In this document: positions 1 to 10,565 of the stretch, piece by piece
Numbering within the stretch: the stretch's first letter is position 1
How the letters are laid out: each line of letters begins with the position of its first letter
Assembly: GCF_005886535.1 (NCBI RefSeq)
Contig: NZ_PNDS01000034.1
Coordinates: forward strand, 1 to 64,000
Length of the DNA: 64,000 nucleotides
Source of the DNA: Pseudoalteromonas sp. S2755
Lineage (GTDB): Bacteria; Pseudomonadota; Gammaproteobacteria; Enterobacterales; Alteromonadaceae
Direction of reading: 5' to 3'
Made by a program: the position numbers and the translations under genes
Notes under the pieces: generated by a model
Told to the model about the DNA's origin: nothing
Databases searched by the model: none
What the model saw: the letters and a program-made list of their open reading frames with translations, nothing else

Positions 1-645
1 CCAGATCTTGAAATCGAAGACGATCTACCAGAGTTAAATGCAGATTTTGACGAAGAGACTCTGTCTGAATTCAACGATGAAGATGACTTGGAAACTCTAC
101 TTTCTGAGCCACAAACAGAATCTGAATTACCAGAAGTCAATGAAGCCGAAATTGAAAAAGAATTTATGGCTGACTTTACCCAAGCAGACTTTGATGCTCT
201 ACTCAGCGAACTGGATGGCCCTAGTGACTTTGAAGCCGAAAATGCGGAAAATTTTGAAGTAGATTTCGATAGCTTGTTACAAGACGAATTGGTCGCAGGG
301 GAAGCCCAAGCGTTACCAACGGACGCTGAAGGTACAGAAGACTACTTAGAAATTGAAGACTTACTTGAACAAAGCGACGACCTTGATGGCGATGTTGAAC
401 CTTACGTTGGCGCAAATATGGACGTTGGGCTTGGCGATTTTGAAGAGCTTTTAGCGGGTGAAAATACCACGGATGTTGATTTAGAGGACGAAGGATTTGC
501 CGCTAAATTAGATCTAGCAAAAGCTTACATCGAAATTCAAGATTATGATTCGGCTATATCAACGCTCAACGATGTTATTGAGAATGGCCCAGATTCGGTG
601 CAAGCTGAGGCGGAGCTGCTTAAATCCGGTCTTACAGAGTCTTAA
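1..645 (+). CDS. fimV: FimV, C-terminal part (gene runs off the left edge)
   Basis: The reading frame is open from base 1, so only the last 214 residues are present. The visible part is very acidic (runs of Asp and Glu with repeated FDxLL-like units), as in the cytoplasmic half of FimV. It ends in a TPR-like helix pair (AKLDLAKAYIEIQDYDSAIS followed by AEAELLKSGL) that closely resembles the conserved FimV C-terminus. FimV is an inner-membrane, peptidoglycan-binding hub at the cell pole that works in type IV pilus function and polar organisation. The position directly before truA is the usual gammaproteobacterial order. Its N-terminal LysM and membrane parts lie outside the window and cannot be checked. 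Confidence 0.9.
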   Translation, partial: PDLEIEDDLPELNADFDEETLSEFNDEDDLETLLSEPQTESELPEVNEAEIEKEFMADFTQADFDALLSELDGPSDFEAENAENFEVDFDSLLQDELVAGEAQALPTDAEGTEDYLEIEDLLEQSDDLDGDVEPYVGANMDVGLGDFEELLAGENTTDVDLEDEGFAAKLDLAKAYIEIQDYDSAISTLNDVIENGPDSVQAEAELLKSGLTES

Positions 646-657
646 TACTCACATCTA

Positions 658-701
658 TGATACCGAGCAAACAAAGTAGTTGCCTTGTTTGGCCGGTATC
701 A
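658..701 (+). terminator. Stem-loop between fimV and truA
   Basis: TGATACCG at 658-665 pairs with CGGTATCA at 694-701, and an inner AAACAA (669-674) pairs with TTGTTT (685-690). It lies 13 bases after the fimV stop. No clear T-run follows, so it may be a weak terminator or an mRNA-stabilising hairpin. Confidence 0.4.
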
Positions 702-787
702 TCATCTACTTCTTAGCTTAAGCGCTTTAATTCACATCGCCAATCGCATAAAATGTCGTTTTTGTTATGGGTTGCGATAGAAAAAGT

Positions 788-1582
788 ATGCGAGTAGCGT
801 TAGGCATTGAATATAATGGTGCAAATTATAGTGGTTGGCAGAGGCAAAATCATGTCAGCAGTGTCCAAGAAGAAATAGAAAAAGCGCTATCGAATATCTG
901 TAATCATCCCGTTGAGATAACTTGCGCGGGGCGCACTGATGCGGGGGTTCATGCAACGGGTCAACTCGTGCATTTTGACACGGATTCTGCTCGCGATATG
1001 AGCGCCTTTACATTAGGAATGAACTCTCAGCTTCCCGATGACATTGCGGTACGATTTGCTAAAGAAGTCGACCCTGAGTTCCATGCTCGTTTTTCTGCGA
1101 CAGCTCGCCGATACCGCTACGTTATTTATAATCATACCTACAGACCGGGCATTTTACGCAGTGGCGTAACGCATTTTCACCACGAGCTTGATGTTGAAAG
1201 AATGAAAGCAGCATGCCCTGTGATGATAGGGGAGCAAGATTTCACGTCTTTCAGGGCGGTACATTGTCAGTCTAATACGCCGTTTCGGAATATCCATCAC
1301 TTAGAGGTGAAACGCATTGGCAAATATATTGTTATTGATATTAAAGCGAACGCGTTTTTACATCATATGGTGCGCAATATTACGGGTTGTTTACTTGATA
1401 TTGGTGTTGGCAAGCAAGAGCCAGAGTGGATGGCGGAGCTGCTTGTTGCCAAAGATCGCACGTTAGCAAGTGCCACGGCAAAACCTAACGGATTGTATTT
1501 AGTTGATGTGGACTACCCTGAACAATGGCAAATAGAAAAGATGCCGCTAGGGCCTTTATTTTTGCCTGAGGAATTAGCGTAA
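788..1582 (+). CDS. truA: tRNA pseudouridine(38-40) synthase TruA
   Basis: TruA converts uridines 38-40 in the anticodon stem of many tRNAs to pseudouridine. The protein carries the hallmark [10 protein letters not shown] segment; its Asp (about residue 51 from this start) is the catalytic nucleophile of the family. The start [17 protein letters not shown] and the later RRYRYVIYN and [11 protein letters not shown] blocks are also typical. The ATG at 788 is preferred over the one at 767, because it gives the normal family N-terminus (264 residues) and the seven extra residues have no family counterpart. Neither start has a strong ribosome-binding site. It is followed by accD after a gap of about 130 bases, as in relatives. 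Confidence 0.95.
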   Translation: MRVALGIEYNGANYSGWQRQNHVSSVQEEIEKALSNICNHPVEITCAGRTDAGVHATGQLVHFDTDSARDMSAFTLGMNSQLPDDIAVRFAKEVDPEFHARFSATARRYRYVIYNHTYRPGILRSGVTHFHHELDVERMKAACPVMIGEQDFTSFRAVHCQSNTPFRNIHHLEVKRIGKYIVIDIKANAFLHHMVRNITGCLLDIGVGKQEPEWMAELLVAKDRTLASATAKPNGLYLVDVDYPEQWQIEKMPLGPLFLPEELA

Positions 1583-1716
1583 CGGTCATATTTATGTAGT
1601 ACCTTGTACTCTTAAGACCAGTTTTTTATATCACCTATAGCTAAATCATGATTTAATTGGGAAAAGATGTCTGTCTTTACTGACGGAACAGAATAAAGCA
1701 CGATAGAGAGTTGCAA

Positions 1717-2592
1717 ATGAGTTGGTTAGAAAAGATCTTACCTAAAACCACAAAATCTTCTGGTAAAAAAGAGATCCCAGAAGGGGTTTGGGCAAAGTGT
1801 ACAGATTGTGATTCAATCCTATACAAAGCGGAGTTAGAAAAGTCGTTAAACGTATGTCCGAAGTGTGATCATCATATGCGCATAACGGCACGTAAGCGCC
1901 TTGAAAGTTTCTTAGATGATGCGGATCGTCAAGAGCTTGGAACAGAGCATGAGCCACAAGACGTATTAAAGTTTAAAGACTCTAAAAAATATTCGGACCG
2001 TATCATTCAAGCACAAAAGGCGAGCGGTGAAAAAGACGCTTTAGTTGCAATGAAAGGTCGCGTAAAGGGTATTCCTGTTGCTGCTGTTGCTTTTGAATTT
2101 TCCTTTATGGGTGGTTCAATGGCGTCGGTTGTTGGTGCGAGATTTGTAGATGCAGTTAACGTTTGCTTAGAACATAACATGCCATTAATTTGTTTTTCTG
2201 CATCTGGTGGTGCACGTATGCAAGAAGCACTTATGTCATTGATGCAAATGGCGAAAACAAGTGCTGCATTGGCCAAGATGAGTGACAAAGGCTTGCCATT
2301 TATCTCAGTATTGACCGATCCAACTATGGGTGGTGTTTCTGCATCACTGGCGATGCTTGGTGATATCAATGTGGCGGAGCCAAAAGCACTTATCGGTTTT
2401 GCGGGTCCACGTGTTATCGAACAAACAGTACGTGAAACTCTACCTGAGGGTTTCCAGCGCAGTGAATTCTTATTAGAGCATGGTGCGATTGACATGATTG
2501 TCGACCGTCGTGAAATGCGTGATACGTTAGCGCGCATTTTAGCGAAGTTTATGGACTTGCCTTCCACTGAACAAGAGCATAGAGTAGCGTAA
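1717..2592 (+). CDS. accD: Acetyl-CoA carboxylase carboxyltransferase, beta subunit
   Basis: AccD pairs with AccA to move the carboxyl group from biotin-BCCP to acetyl-CoA, making malonyl-CoA, the first committed step of fatty acid synthesis. The N-terminus has the four-cysteine zinc ribbon (Cys28, Cys31, Cys47, Cys50). The crotonase-like core follows, with [24 protein letters not shown] and [10 protein letters not shown]. The 291-residue length is a little shorter than E. coli AccD. The ATG at 1717 is chosen over an in-frame TTG at 1711, because the AGAGAG ribosome-binding site at 1705-1710 is properly spaced for it and MSWLEKI is the family start. folC follows after 26 bases, so the two are probably co-transcribed. 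Confidence 0.97.
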   Translation: MSWLEKILPKTTKSSGKKEIPEGVWAKCTDCDSILYKAELEKSLNVCPKCDHHMRITARKRLESFLDDADRQELGTEHEPQDVLKFKDSKKYSDRIIQAQKASGEKDALVAMKGRVKGIPVAAVAFEFSFMGGSMASVVGARFVDAVNVCLEHNMPLICFSASGGARMQEALMSLMQMAKTSAALAKMSDKGLPFISVLTDPTMGGVSASLAMLGDINVAEPKALIGFAGPRVIEQTVRETLPEGFQRSEFLLEHGAIDMIVDRREMRDTLARILAKFMDLPSTEQEHRVA

Positions 2593-2618
2593 ATTTTTCA
2601 AATTGAGCTACTCAACTT

Positions 2619-3875
2619 ATGACGGTTAAACAGCCTAGCCAATCATCAAGCCTTGATGATTGGCTTTGTTATTTAGAAGCAATTCATCCAGCCACCATTG
2701 AAATGGGACTTGAGCGTGTAGCGCAAGTTGCCGAGCAAGCCGGATTACTTGAGCCTTTCAGTAAAATTATTCTAATTGGTGGTACCAATGGAAAAGGTAC
2801 AACGGCGAGATGCTTGGAATCGTTGTTGCTCGCACAAGGGTTTTCGGTTGGTACCTACGCTTCACCACACTTAGTACGCTACAACGAGCGTGTCCGAGTG
2901 AATGGGGCGGAGCTTGAAGATCAGTATCACATCGATGCATTTAAATTCCTCGACGACACCCGTAAAAACACTCAACTGACTTATTTCGAGTTTGGTACGC
3001 TTGGTGCGCTCAGTATTTTCAAGCGCTGTAAGGTTGATTATATTTTGCTTGAAGTTGGTTTAGGTGGGCGGTTTGATGCGACGAATATAGTCTCGCCATT
3101 TGCCTCTGTTATCACGACTGTCGACTTAGATCATAAAGAGTATCTCGGTGATACCCGAGAGCTGGTAGGTTATGACAAAGCTGGCATTTTCCGCAGTGGT
3201 AAGCCTGCAATCGTTGGCGATTTAAATATTCCACACACGGTTACAGATTATGGCAACGAAATTGCGGCAGATATGGTGTTATCGAAGCGCGATTTTTATT
3301 TTACCCCGCTAGATTCTCAGTTTAGATGGCAATATCTTGATTTTGATTGGCACTTTGACAAACCCGCTATTCCAGCACAAAACGCTGCAACAGCGTTAAC
3401 AGTACTAGCTAAACTTGAGTTACTACCTAGCTATGATGAAGTGAAGGTTTGTCTGGCCAACTTGCAAGTAGAAGGTCGCTTTCAACAACTCAATACAAAT
3501 CCATTAGTCTATACAGATGTTGCTCATAATCCAGAATCGGCAAGGTATTTGGCAACTAAGTTACAAGAACTCAAGCAAAAAGGGTTTAAAATTCATGCCT
3601 TAGTCGCTATGCTTGCGGATAAAGACAAAGCCAGTGTGCTGAAAGAAGTTACCCAATATATAGATAGCTGGAGTCTAGCTTCACTTTCAGGGCCTCGTGG
3701 AGAGCGTGCAGAGAACCTTAGACCACTGCTTGACTCAAGTTGCAATGTTACCTTATTCGATAGTGTTACAGCAGCACTTGATACTCAGCTTGATACGTTT
3801 ACGAGCGAGCAGGCATTGGTGGTATTTGGCTCGTTCTTTACTGTTGCCGAGGCAATGGAATACTGGCGAAAATAA
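2619..3875 (+). CDS. folC: Bifunctional dihydrofolate/folylpolyglutamate synthase
   Basis: FolC adds glutamate to dihydropteroate and then to folates, in the cytoplasm. The protein (418 residues) has the Mur-ligase-type P-loop GGTNGKGTT near residues 54-62, the SPHLVRYNERVRVNG folate-loop segment, and the LLEVGLGGRFDATN and TTVDLDHKEYLG blocks of the family. The C-terminal domain contains DVAHNPESAR and FGSFFTVAE, also typical. It sits 26 bases after accD and 36 bases before the SPOR protein, the standard accD-folC-dedD-cvpA-purF order. The start has no strong Shine-Dalgarno but no better alternative exists. Confidence 0.96.
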   Translation: MTVKQPSQSSSLDDWLCYLEAIHPATIEMGLERVAQVAEQAGLLEPFSKIILIGGTNGKGTTARCLESLLLAQGFSVGTYASPHLVRYNERVRVNGAELEDQYHIDAFKFLDDTRKNTQLTYFEFGTLGALSIFKRCKVDYILLEVGLGGRFDATNIVSPFASVITTVDLDHKEYLGDTRELVGYDKAGIFRSGKPAIVGDLNIPHTVTDYGNEIAADMVLSKRDFYFTPLDSQFRWQYLDFDWHFDKPAIPAQNAATALTVLAKLELLPSYDEVKVCLANLQVEGRFQQLNTNPLVYTDVAHNPESARYLATKLQELKQKGFKIHALVAMLADKDKASVLKEVTQYIDSWSLASLSGPRGERAENLRPLLDSSCNVTLFDSVTAALDTQLDTFTSEQALVVFGSFFTVAEAMEYWRK

Positions 3876-3911
3876 CCAAAAAAGATTTAATGTTTAGTAG
3901 AGAGTAAAGTT

Positions 3912-4538
3912 GTGAACTCAGTATTTATAAATCGCCTTGTCGGAACGAGTATCGTCGTAGTTGCTGCGGTGATCTTTATTCCAAATATCCTTGATGGTGA
4001 AAAGGTCCATTACAAGGAAGGATTTCAAGCGATCCCTGAAAGACCTGAGTTCAAAACCATTGATCTACAAGAAAAAGTGGATGCGCAAGCCAAGCTTGCG
4101 CCTGAGTTACCCTCTGAGTCAGTGGAAGATATTGACGCCGATGATGCTAAGCTAGAGGGCACAGAGGAGACGACGCTAGCCAATACGCAGCAATCAGATA
4201 TGTCATCTACACAAGTTGAGGCAAAACCCGTCGCAAAGACTGACAAAGTTGAGGTGGCGAAATTAACGCGTCCTGAGACTGCTAACTTTTCAAAAATGGC
4301 CTATGTTATTCAGCTGGGTAGCTTTTCACATAAGTCGAACGTCGATGCACTGACGAAGAAGCTTGCTGACAATGGCTTTAAAACCTTTACAAAACCCGTT
4401 AAAACGCCCAACGGTACACTGACAAAAGTGTTTGTCGGACCAGATTTAAATAAAGCTGAACTTGAAGCTAAGTTACCAGAATTAAAGAAATTAACTAAGT
4501 TAAATGGTCGTTTGACTCAATTTGAAGTGACAAAATGA
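3912..4538 (+). CDS. dedD: SPOR-domain cell-division protein DedD
   Basis: This is a 208-residue bitopic inner-membrane protein. A short cytoplasmic N-terminus precedes one membrane helix (RLVGTSIVVVAAVIFIPNIL). A Glu/Asp/Thr-rich periplasmic linker (about residues 40-130) follows, and then a C-terminal SPOR domain (YVIQLGSFSHKSNVDALTKK onward). SPOR domains bind glycan strands stripped of stem peptides at the division site, and DedD supports septal constriction. The start codon is GTG at 3912. The linker differs in sequence from E. coli DedD, but the architecture and the folC-dedD-cvpA context support the name. It lacks the Cys-X9-Cys pair seen in the SPOR-like tails at 26-32 kb. Confidence 0.88.
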   Translation: MNSVFINRLVGTSIVVVAAVIFIPNILDGEKVHYKEGFQAIPERPEFKTIDLQEKVDAQAKLAPELPSESVEDIDADDAKLEGTEETTLANTQQSDMSSTQVEAKPVAKTDKVEVAKLTRPETANFSKMAYVIQLGSFSHKSNVDALTKKLADNGFKTFTKPVKTPNGTLTKVFVGPDLNKAELEAKLPELKKLTKLNGRLTQFEVTK

Positions 4539-4599
4539 TCTGGCATTTAGATGCCAAACCTTTTAGAATGCGCCCCACATTAACGACTTATTGGTTACT

Positions 4600-5094
4600 A
4601 TGATCTGGGTTGATTACGCCATTCTTGGTATTGTTGGTTTATCGACTATCTTTGGCTTGCTTCGAGGCTTTGTCAAAGAAGCGATGTCACTTGTCGTATG
4701 GATCGGCGCTTTTTTCATCTCTAGTATATTTTATCAATATCTCGCAACCTTCCTAACATTCATTTCAGAACCCCTTTTAAGAAATGCAGCCGCAATTGCC
4801 ATACTCTTTTTTGCGACCTTGATGTTAGGTGGGCTTGTTAACTATGTCTTGAGTGAACTGGTTCAAAGAACTGGGCTCTCAGGCACCGATAGGATCTTTG
4901 GGATTGTATTCGGTGGACTCCGAGGTGTGTTGGTCGTTAGCGCCTTACTCTTTTTCCTTGATGCGTTTACCAGTGCACCAGACACGCAGTGGTGGAAAAC
5001 ATCAAACTTAATTCCTGAATTTGGCTTTGTGATAGAGTGGTTTTTCTCCTATCTTGAACATAACTCGAGCTTTTTAGATTCAGTAAACCGTTAA
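4600..5094 (+). CDS. cvpA: CvpA family membrane protein
   Basis: A 164-residue inner-membrane protein with about four hydrophobic helices and the family opening [14 protein letters not shown] followed by [14 protein letters not shown]. In E. coli CvpA is needed for colicin V production and its gene precedes purF. Its molecular activity is not well defined; a role in envelope or purine-linked physiology has been suggested. The ATG at 4600 is used rather than an in-frame TTG at 4591, because it gives the conserved N-terminus. purF begins 18 bases downstream, so the two form one transcription unit. Confidence 0.9.
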   Translation: MIWVDYAILGIVGLSTIFGLLRGFVKEAMSLVVWIGAFFISSIFYQYLATFLTFISEPLLRNAAAIAILFFATLMLGGLVNYVLSELVQRTGLSGTDRIFGIVFGGLRGVLVVSALLFFLDAFTSAPDTQWWKTSNLIPEFGFVIEWFFSYLEHNSSFLDSVNR

Positions 5095-5112
5095 TCGGCG
5101 AGGAAATTTTTA

Positions 5113-6645
5113 ATGTGTGGTATCGTTGGGATAGTCGGAACATCTCCTGTTAATCAGGCGATTTATGACGGCTTAACTGTTTTGCAACACCGCGGCCAAG
5201 ATGCGGCTGGCATTATTACCATTGACAACAATACGTTTAGCTTACGAAAAGCAAACGGTCTAGTGAAAGACGTATTTCATACAAGACACATGAAACGCCT
5301 ACAGGGCAACATTGGTCTTGGTCATGTACGTTATCCTACTGCTGGTTCTTCAAGCTCAGCAGAAGCTCAACCTTTTTACGTAAACTCTCCATTTGGTATT
5401 GCCCTTGCGCACAACGGCAACTTAACCAATGCAGAAAAATTAAAGGAGCGTTTGTTTACTCAAGCGCGTCGCCACGTTAATACTACGTCTGATTCAGAGA
5501 TCCTGCTGAACATCTTAGCTCACGAGCTTGGCAAAACAGACAAGATGAAATTAGACGCGGAAGACATGTTTACGGCAGTAACTGAGGTTGTGTCTATTGT
5601 TTCTGGTGGTTACGCGAGTATCGCGATGATCATCGGCCATGGTATTTTGGCATTTAGAGACCCTCACGGTATTCGTCCGCTTGTTTTCGGTAAGAAAGAA
5701 ACAGAGCGTGGCATGGAATATATGTTCGCTTCCGAGAGCGTTGCATTGGCAACGGATGGCTTTGAGTTTGTGCGAGACGTTGCACCTGGTGAAGCTATTT
5801 ACGTAACCGAAAATGGTGAGTTTTTCTCTCAGATTTGTGCTGCTAAAACGACGCTTGCACCTTGTATCTTCGAGTTCGTATATTTTGCTCGCCCAGATTC
5901 AAACATTGATAAGATGTCTGTTTATGCGACTCGTGTCAATATGGGTACCAAGCTCGGTGAGAAGATCGCAACGGAGTGGGGCGATAAAGATATCGACGTG
6001 GTTATCCCAATCCCTGAAACATCATGTGATATCGCACTTGAAATTGCTTCCGTGCTAGGGCTACCTTATCGCCAAGGGTTTGTTAAGAACCGCTACATTG
6101 GCCGTACTTTCATTATGCCTGGCCAAGAGCTGCGTAAAAAGTCTGTACGTCGTAAACTTAACGCAATTGACAGAGAGTTTGCTGGTAAGAACGTGCTACT
6201 TGTCGACGACTCCATTGTGCGAGGCACAACATCAGCGCAAATCGTTGAAATGGCGCGTGAAGCGGGTGCGAAGAACGTATACTTTGCTTCAGCAGCACCA
6301 GAGGTAAGATTCCCGAACGTATATGGCATTGATATGCCTTCTGCATCAGAGCTGATCGCACATGGCCGTGAAGTGGAAGATATCAACGCAAGTATTGGCT
6401 CGGATGGGTTGATCTACCAATCCCTAAGCGATTTGATTGCAGCTGTTGGTCAAGAAAATCCAGAGATCTCTCGTTTTGAAACCTCTGTATTTGATGGTCA
6501 ATACATCACAGGTGATGTTGACCAAAATTACCTCAATCACATTGATGAGTTGCGCAACGATTCTGCAAAGTCTAATCGTGAAGCCGCGATGTCTGCTAGC
6601 CTTGAACTACATAACCAAGAAACAGAAAGCGCTGAAAGCGATTAA
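5113..6645 (+). CDS. purF: Amidophosphoribosyltransferase PurF
   Basis: PurF makes 5-phosphoribosylamine from PRPP and glutamine, the first committed step of purine synthesis. After Met removal the protein begins with the catalytic Cys of class II glutamine amidotransferases (MCGIVGIVG). [19 protein letters not shown] and TSDSEILLN follow. The phosphoribosyltransferase half contains the PRPP loop [13 protein letters not shown]. The 510-residue length is normal. It is the last gene of the truA-purF run and is followed by a factor-independent terminator. A purine-responsive PurR operator would be expected upstream of cvpA, but none was identified by eye. Confidence 0.98.
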   Translation: MCGIVGIVGTSPVNQAIYDGLTVLQHRGQDAAGIITIDNNTFSLRKANGLVKDVFHTRHMKRLQGNIGLGHVRYPTAGSSSSAEAQPFYVNSPFGIALAHNGNLTNAEKLKERLFTQARRHVNTTSDSEILLNILAHELGKTDKMKLDAEDMFTAVTEVVSIVSGGYASIAMIIGHGILAFRDPHGIRPLVFGKKETERGMEYMFASESVALATDGFEFVRDVAPGEAIYVTENGEFFSQICAAKTTLAPCIFEFVYFARPDSNIDKMSVYATRVNMGTKLGEKIATEWGDKDIDVVIPIPETSCDIALEIASVLGLPYRQGFVKNRYIGRTFIMPGQELRKKSVRRKLNAIDREFAGKNVLLVDDSIVRGTTSAQIVEMAREAGAKNVYFASAAPEVRFPNVYGIDMPSASELIAHGREVEDINASIGSDGLIYQSLSDLIAAVGQENPEISRFETSVFDGQYITGDVDQNYLNHIDELRNDSAKSNREAAMSASLELHNQETESAESD

Positions 6646-6681
6646 ACTAGCTGGTGATGTGAGTAAGTATTATGCTAAAGA

Positions 6682-6710
6682 AACCCAAGTTTGACTTGGG
6701 TTTTTTATTT
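6682..6710 (+). terminator. Bidirectional terminator between purF and the MipA-like gene
   Basis: AACCCAAG (6682-6689), a five-base loop, then CTTGGGTT (6695-6702), followed by a T-rich run. It lies 36 bases after the purF stop and just beyond the end of the opposing gene, so it can serve both strands. Confidence 0.85.
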
Positions 6711-6731
6711 AATTTTAACTCAGACAATGAC

Positions 6732-7517
6732 CTAAAATTGATAGACTAGGCCAACATAAGCGAGGTCACTGGTGTCTCTGTCTAGCAAAGGACTAGTGGC
6801 AATAACATCATCGAGCTTAGTCCGTGTTATCCCACCAACCAAACTGAGTTGTGCTTTTAACTGATAATGTGCGGTAAACCCTGCAGAATAGTTCACAGCG
6901 TCATCAGCAGTTAAATAGCCTACTCGACCACGACTTATATCGATGTTTTTTCCGCTCACCCCATAAATATAATTGACGTAATCAGATTGCTGCCATTCAA
7001 CGTTACCTACTGCCGAGATTTTAAATCCTCGACCATCGTTGTACAGTGGGATTGATACCGAAAAAGTAGCCGTGGTTGAATCTGAATTATCGGAAATATC
7101 ACTGTGACCAGCGAGTGTAAACCATAGATAGGTGACACCGTAGTTAACGGTAACATCGCCATTCGGTGCGTCATATCCTTCAAAAACCTCGTCCTCGGAT
7201 TTCGCATCTCGGAACACACCGTCATAGCCGTCTTGACGATAGCCCAATCCGGAGTAGACAGATAAATCTTCGGTAATAGGAAAGCGATAGCCAATTAAGC
7301 TGTCTTTGTTGATAAACCAGTTTCCTTTTTGGATATCGATAATGGGAATTGAGATCAGCTCACTGTCAATGCCTTTCCACGGCAAATCTGCAGCGGCTGC
7401 TCCTCCTCCTAGACGAACTTGCCATTCGTCAGATGACGTTTCAATGGCGTGGCTACAAGAAGCAAAAGCGAGAGTGAAGATGGCAGTAGACGTAAGTGCT
7501 GACTTGATGAGATACAT
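6732..7517 (-). CDS. MipA/OmpV-family outer-membrane protein
   Basis: A 261-residue exported protein. It has a signal peptide (MYLIKSALTSTAIFTLAFAS, with probable cleavage after SHA) and a body of alternating hydrophobic residues and aromatic girdles ending in VYQF, a typical outer-membrane beta-barrel C-terminus. The segments GYRFPITEDLSVYSGLGYR and VNYGVTYLW recall the MipA/OmpV scaffold family, some of which bind MltA or act as porins. A Cys in the signal region (FASC) could be read as a poor lipobox, but signal peptidase I cleavage looks more likely. GAAAGGA precedes the ATG. It is a lone gene with no operon partner; the substrate is unknown. Confidence 0.7.
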   Translation of the reverse strand: MYLIKSALTSTAIFTLAFASCSHAIETSSDEWQVRLGGGAAAADLPWKGIDSELISIPIIDIQKGNWFINKDSLIGYRFPITEDLSVYSGLGYRQDGYDGVFRDAKSEDEVFEGYDAPNGDVTVNYGVTYLWFTLAGHSDISDNSDSTTATFSVSIPLYNDGRGFKISAVGNVEWQQSDYVNYIYGVSGKNIDISRGRVGYLTADDAVNYSAGFTAHYQLKAQLSLVGGITRTKLDDVIATSPLLDRDTSDLAYVGLVYQF

Positions 7518-7721
7518 ACAGAATTCCTTTCGTAAGTTAAAGGTTGCGAGAAATTAGAATGTAAGAAGTTTGTTACAAGGCTTGGGAAAGTGCTGTTAGA
7601 AAGTGTAATAAATTGTCGGGAAGCGTTGTCTGGTGTGTTAGGAGCTATGTGGCACACTTTCTATTCGCTGTTTCTATGGTTGTTTGCATAAAAGTAGCGA
7701 ATAGATGAGTGTGAATAAAGG

Positions 7722-10487
7722 TCAGTTGGATTGTGCGGGCTCGGAATCAGAAAGCAATAAAGTGAGTCCATCAACCAGTTCAAATAGCTCAGGCTCGATA
7801 TCACTGAGTGGTTTTTCTTGCTTTAATCCCGTCTCAATAGTTTCAGCCAATTTCTTTAGAGTTGGTACGCCAGTGTAACAACAGGCCCCGTGAAACTTAT
7901 GCACTACTTTTAGCAGCGTTGGGAGATCCTCTGCGTCTTGTGCAGACTCCAACTGTTGCAACGTTTCGGGCACGCTAGAAAGTAGCATGTTAAGCATTTC
8001 CAATGCTAAATCAGGTTTATTGCCCGCTCGCTGTAATGCTAATCCCCAATCTAACATTTGGCTAATAAATGGCGGCACACTGTGCTGATGACTCTCGATA
8101 TTTTTTTGTCTCGCGACTGGTGAAGATACGCTATGGTCGCAAATAATTTGCTTGAGCATATCTTCATCTATGGGTTTAGTCATATAATTACTAAAGCCAT
8201 CTTTAAGCAATTGCTCTTTTTCACCAGCAAGCGCATGTGCGGTGACGGCGATAATAGGGGTATCCTCATTTAAGGACGAATCTCTTATGCTTCTACAGGC
8301 GCTTATACCATCCATTATGGGCATTTGAATATCCATAAATATAAGATCGTATTTCCTTGATTTACATAAACTAACTGCTTGAGCACCGTTATGTGCGGTA
8401 TCTATTGCCTCTACCTGTTCATTTAACAAAGTACAGATCAACTTCAAGTTAGCATCGTTATCATCCGCAACGAGTACTTTAAGTGGTAAACTTGCGGCTT
8501 CAATTTCGTTAGCACTCATGTCTGGGTGGTCTAAACGATAGGGTGCTGCAAGCATTTCGCATAGTTTTCTATGATTAAGCGGTTTGCTTAAACAAGCGTC
8601 AGCACCACTGCCAATAAGCGCCTCACGCATGTTATGAGACACGGTATTAACCATTAAGTATAAGTAGTCTGCGGATCCGCGAGCTTGCTTGATGTAACTC
8701 TTAACCGTTTGCATTTGGTCGACGCTTGCCATAGAGCCGATTAAACAAATATCGTAATTAAAATCCTGCGCCAAGGCTGTATCAAATTCCTCTTCGGTGA
8801 GGCAACGAGTCACTTGCATATCCCATGCTTGTAGCTGTGCCATTACAGCGAAATGAGTATGCTCTTGCGGTTCAAAGTAAAGTACGCGCTTATTTTCCAG
8901 CGGCTTGCTTGGTAAATCGTCGTTGTAGAGGCGGTTTGGCAGAGCAAAGACCGCATTAAATGAAAAACAGGTACCACTTCCTGGCGCCGAGTTAAGAGTA
9001 ATACGACCACTCATCGCCTCCACAATATGCTTAGTGATGATAAGACCAAGACCTGTGCCGCCAAATTTACGGGTGATACTGGTGTCAGCTTGAGCAAATG
9101 GCGTAAATAGCGCGTCCTGTTTATCTTGTGCAATACCAACCCCTGTATCGCTGACAGACACTAACAACGAAGACTGAGACTCATCCATCAAGCGATGATT
9201 AATATCCACTTTGACTGAGCCTTTCTCCGTGAACTTGATGGCATTACTAATTAGATTGGTCAATACCTGTTTAAATCGCGTTGGGTCGCCAATTAAGTTA
9301 TCGGGCACTTGGCGATTAACAGAAATGGAAAATTCTAGCTGTTTGTCGTGGGCACTTGGCGCTAATAAGGTCATGACCTCATTGACGGCGTCGCGCAATT
9401 CAAACTGGATGTTCTCCAGTTCCATGGCACCAGCCTCTAGTTTTGAGAAATCTAAGATGTCACTGATGATGGTAAGCAGGCTATTTGCGGATAGCTCTAT
9501 GGTATCTAAATAATCTTTTTGGTGTTTATTTAATGGTGTTTTATAAAGTTGACGAGTAAAGCCAATGACCCCGTTGAGCGGCGTTCTGAGTTCGTGACTC
9601 ATCTTAGCCAAGAAATCCGATTTTACGCGGTTAGCGTCTTGTGCTTCTTTTTTGGCAATATTGAGCTGAATATTCTGCGTTTCATACTGCTCTAGGGTTT
9701 CGCGATAATCACTAGTTGCCTGATCAATGTGCTTTTGCATTTCGTCTTTTTGATTGGCCATCTTTCTGCCAATAACAATCAAGCCTTGGCGCAACAGCTC
9801 AAATTCACCCCGCATCGGCTCATTGATAGCGATGTCTTGTTTACCTTCGTTGAGTTTGTCTGTGGCCAAAATCAAACTGGCAATCGGCTTGGTCAGCATA
9901 CGTGATAATCGCATGGCCAACATAACACTAAGTAAAAAGGAGAAAATAATAACAATAGCACTCAAGATCAGTGCGCGCTGCTGCGATATTAACGCTTGGT
10001 CTTTACTGATCTCTACAACTAAAACCGCGAGCGTTGCTGGTTCTGCACTGTGCCAATCGGTTTTTTTGGCTAAATGGTTTTTAACTGGTGAATAAAACAC
10101 AAAGGTATTTTTTAGTGTAGTGACTTCGGTGGTTTGTAGCTTCTGCACTTCACCAAAATAATGTAATTTGTCGAACTCACTATGATAGTTACTAGTAAGA
10201 ATAAGCTGATTTTGCTTATCAAACAGCGCGATGCTTTTTACTAGTGGTGCGTGTTTATTGTGTGCTTGGCTTAAAATGCGATGCAAATGCGCTTTATCTT
10301 GTTTTTCTATTGGGTATTCTACTGACATGGCCAGTGAATCTGCGATGCGATTTCCCTGACTTATCAGAATTTCCTCAAGCTCTACGTAGCGATTTATAGT
10401 AAAATAACCACCAAGTAGCAAGCCAACCAAAAGGGTTGGCAAAAGAGTGAGTAGTAAAATACTGTCACGCAGGTTTAATTTTGTCAT
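7722..10487 (-). CDS. barA: Hybrid sensor histidine kinase BarA (GacS type)
   Basis: This is a 921-residue tripartite kinase that feeds the UvrY/GacA regulator and, through it, Csr small RNAs in relatives. An N-terminal membrane helix (residues about 8-30) and a periplasmic sensor are followed by a second helix near 175-195 and a HAMP region. The H-box SHELRTPLNG has the phospho-His at residue 298. The ATPase G-box follows (GTGLGLIITK). A degenerate receiver-like segment (about 530-650) precedes a true receiver with phospho-Asp719 (FMDIQMPIMDG) and a C-terminal Hpt domain with His863 (VVHKFHG). Length and residue positions nearly match E. coli BarA. It is divergent from rlmD, as in other gammaproteobacteria. 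Confidence 0.95.
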   Translation of the reverse strand: MTKLNLRDSILLLTLLPTLLVGLLLGGYFTINRYVELEEILISQGNRIADSLAMSVEYPIEKQDKAHLHRILSQAHNKHAPLVKSIALFDKQNQLILTSNYHSEFDKLHYFGEVQKLQTTEVTTLKNTFVFYSPVKNHLAKKTDWHSAEPATLAVLVVEISKDQALISQQRALILSAIVIIFSFLLSVMLAMRLSRMLTKPIASLILATDKLNEGKQDIAINEPMRGEFELLRQGLIVIGRKMANQKDEMQKHIDQATSDYRETLEQYETQNIQLNIAKKEAQDANRVKSDFLAKMSHELRTPLNGVIGFTRQLYKTPLNKHQKDYLDTIELSANSLLTIISDILDFSKLEAGAMELENIQFELRDAVNEVMTLLAPSAHDKQLEFSISVNRQVPDNLIGDPTRFKQVLTNLISNAIKFTEKGSVKVDINHRLMDESQSSLLVSVSDTGVGIAQDKQDALFTPFAQADTSITRKFGGTGLGLIITKHIVEAMSGRITLNSAPGSGTCFSFNAVFALPNRLYNDDLPSKPLENKRVLYFEPQEHTHFAVMAQLQAWDMQVTRCLTEEEFDTALAQDFNYDICLIGSMASVDQMQTVKSYIKQARGSADYLYLMVNTVSHNMREALIGSGADACLSKPLNHRKLCEMLAAPYRLDHPDMSANEIEAASLPLKVLVADDNDANLKLICTLLNEQVEAIDTAHNGAQAVSLCKSRKYDLIFMDIQMPIMDGISACRSIRDSSLNEDTPIIAVTAHALAGEKEQLLKDGFSNYMTKPIDEDMLKQIICDHSVSSPVARQKNIESHQHSVPPFISQMLDWGLALQRAGNKPDLALEMLNMLLSSVPETLQQLESAQDAEDLPTLLKVVHKFHGACCYTGVPTLKKLAETIETGLKQEKPLSDIEPELFELVDGLTLLLSDSEPAQSN

Positions 10488-10565
10488 AGGGTCAAAAAAG
10501 TGCAGAGAAATCTGTAACTAAGATTATCTTTTACCGACGTGATAAGCAAACAAATGAGGAACCCA

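Noticed and set aside
6080-6307. Short overlapping frames inside purF on both strands
   Set aside because: Shadows of a well-conserved gene in other frames; no independent support.
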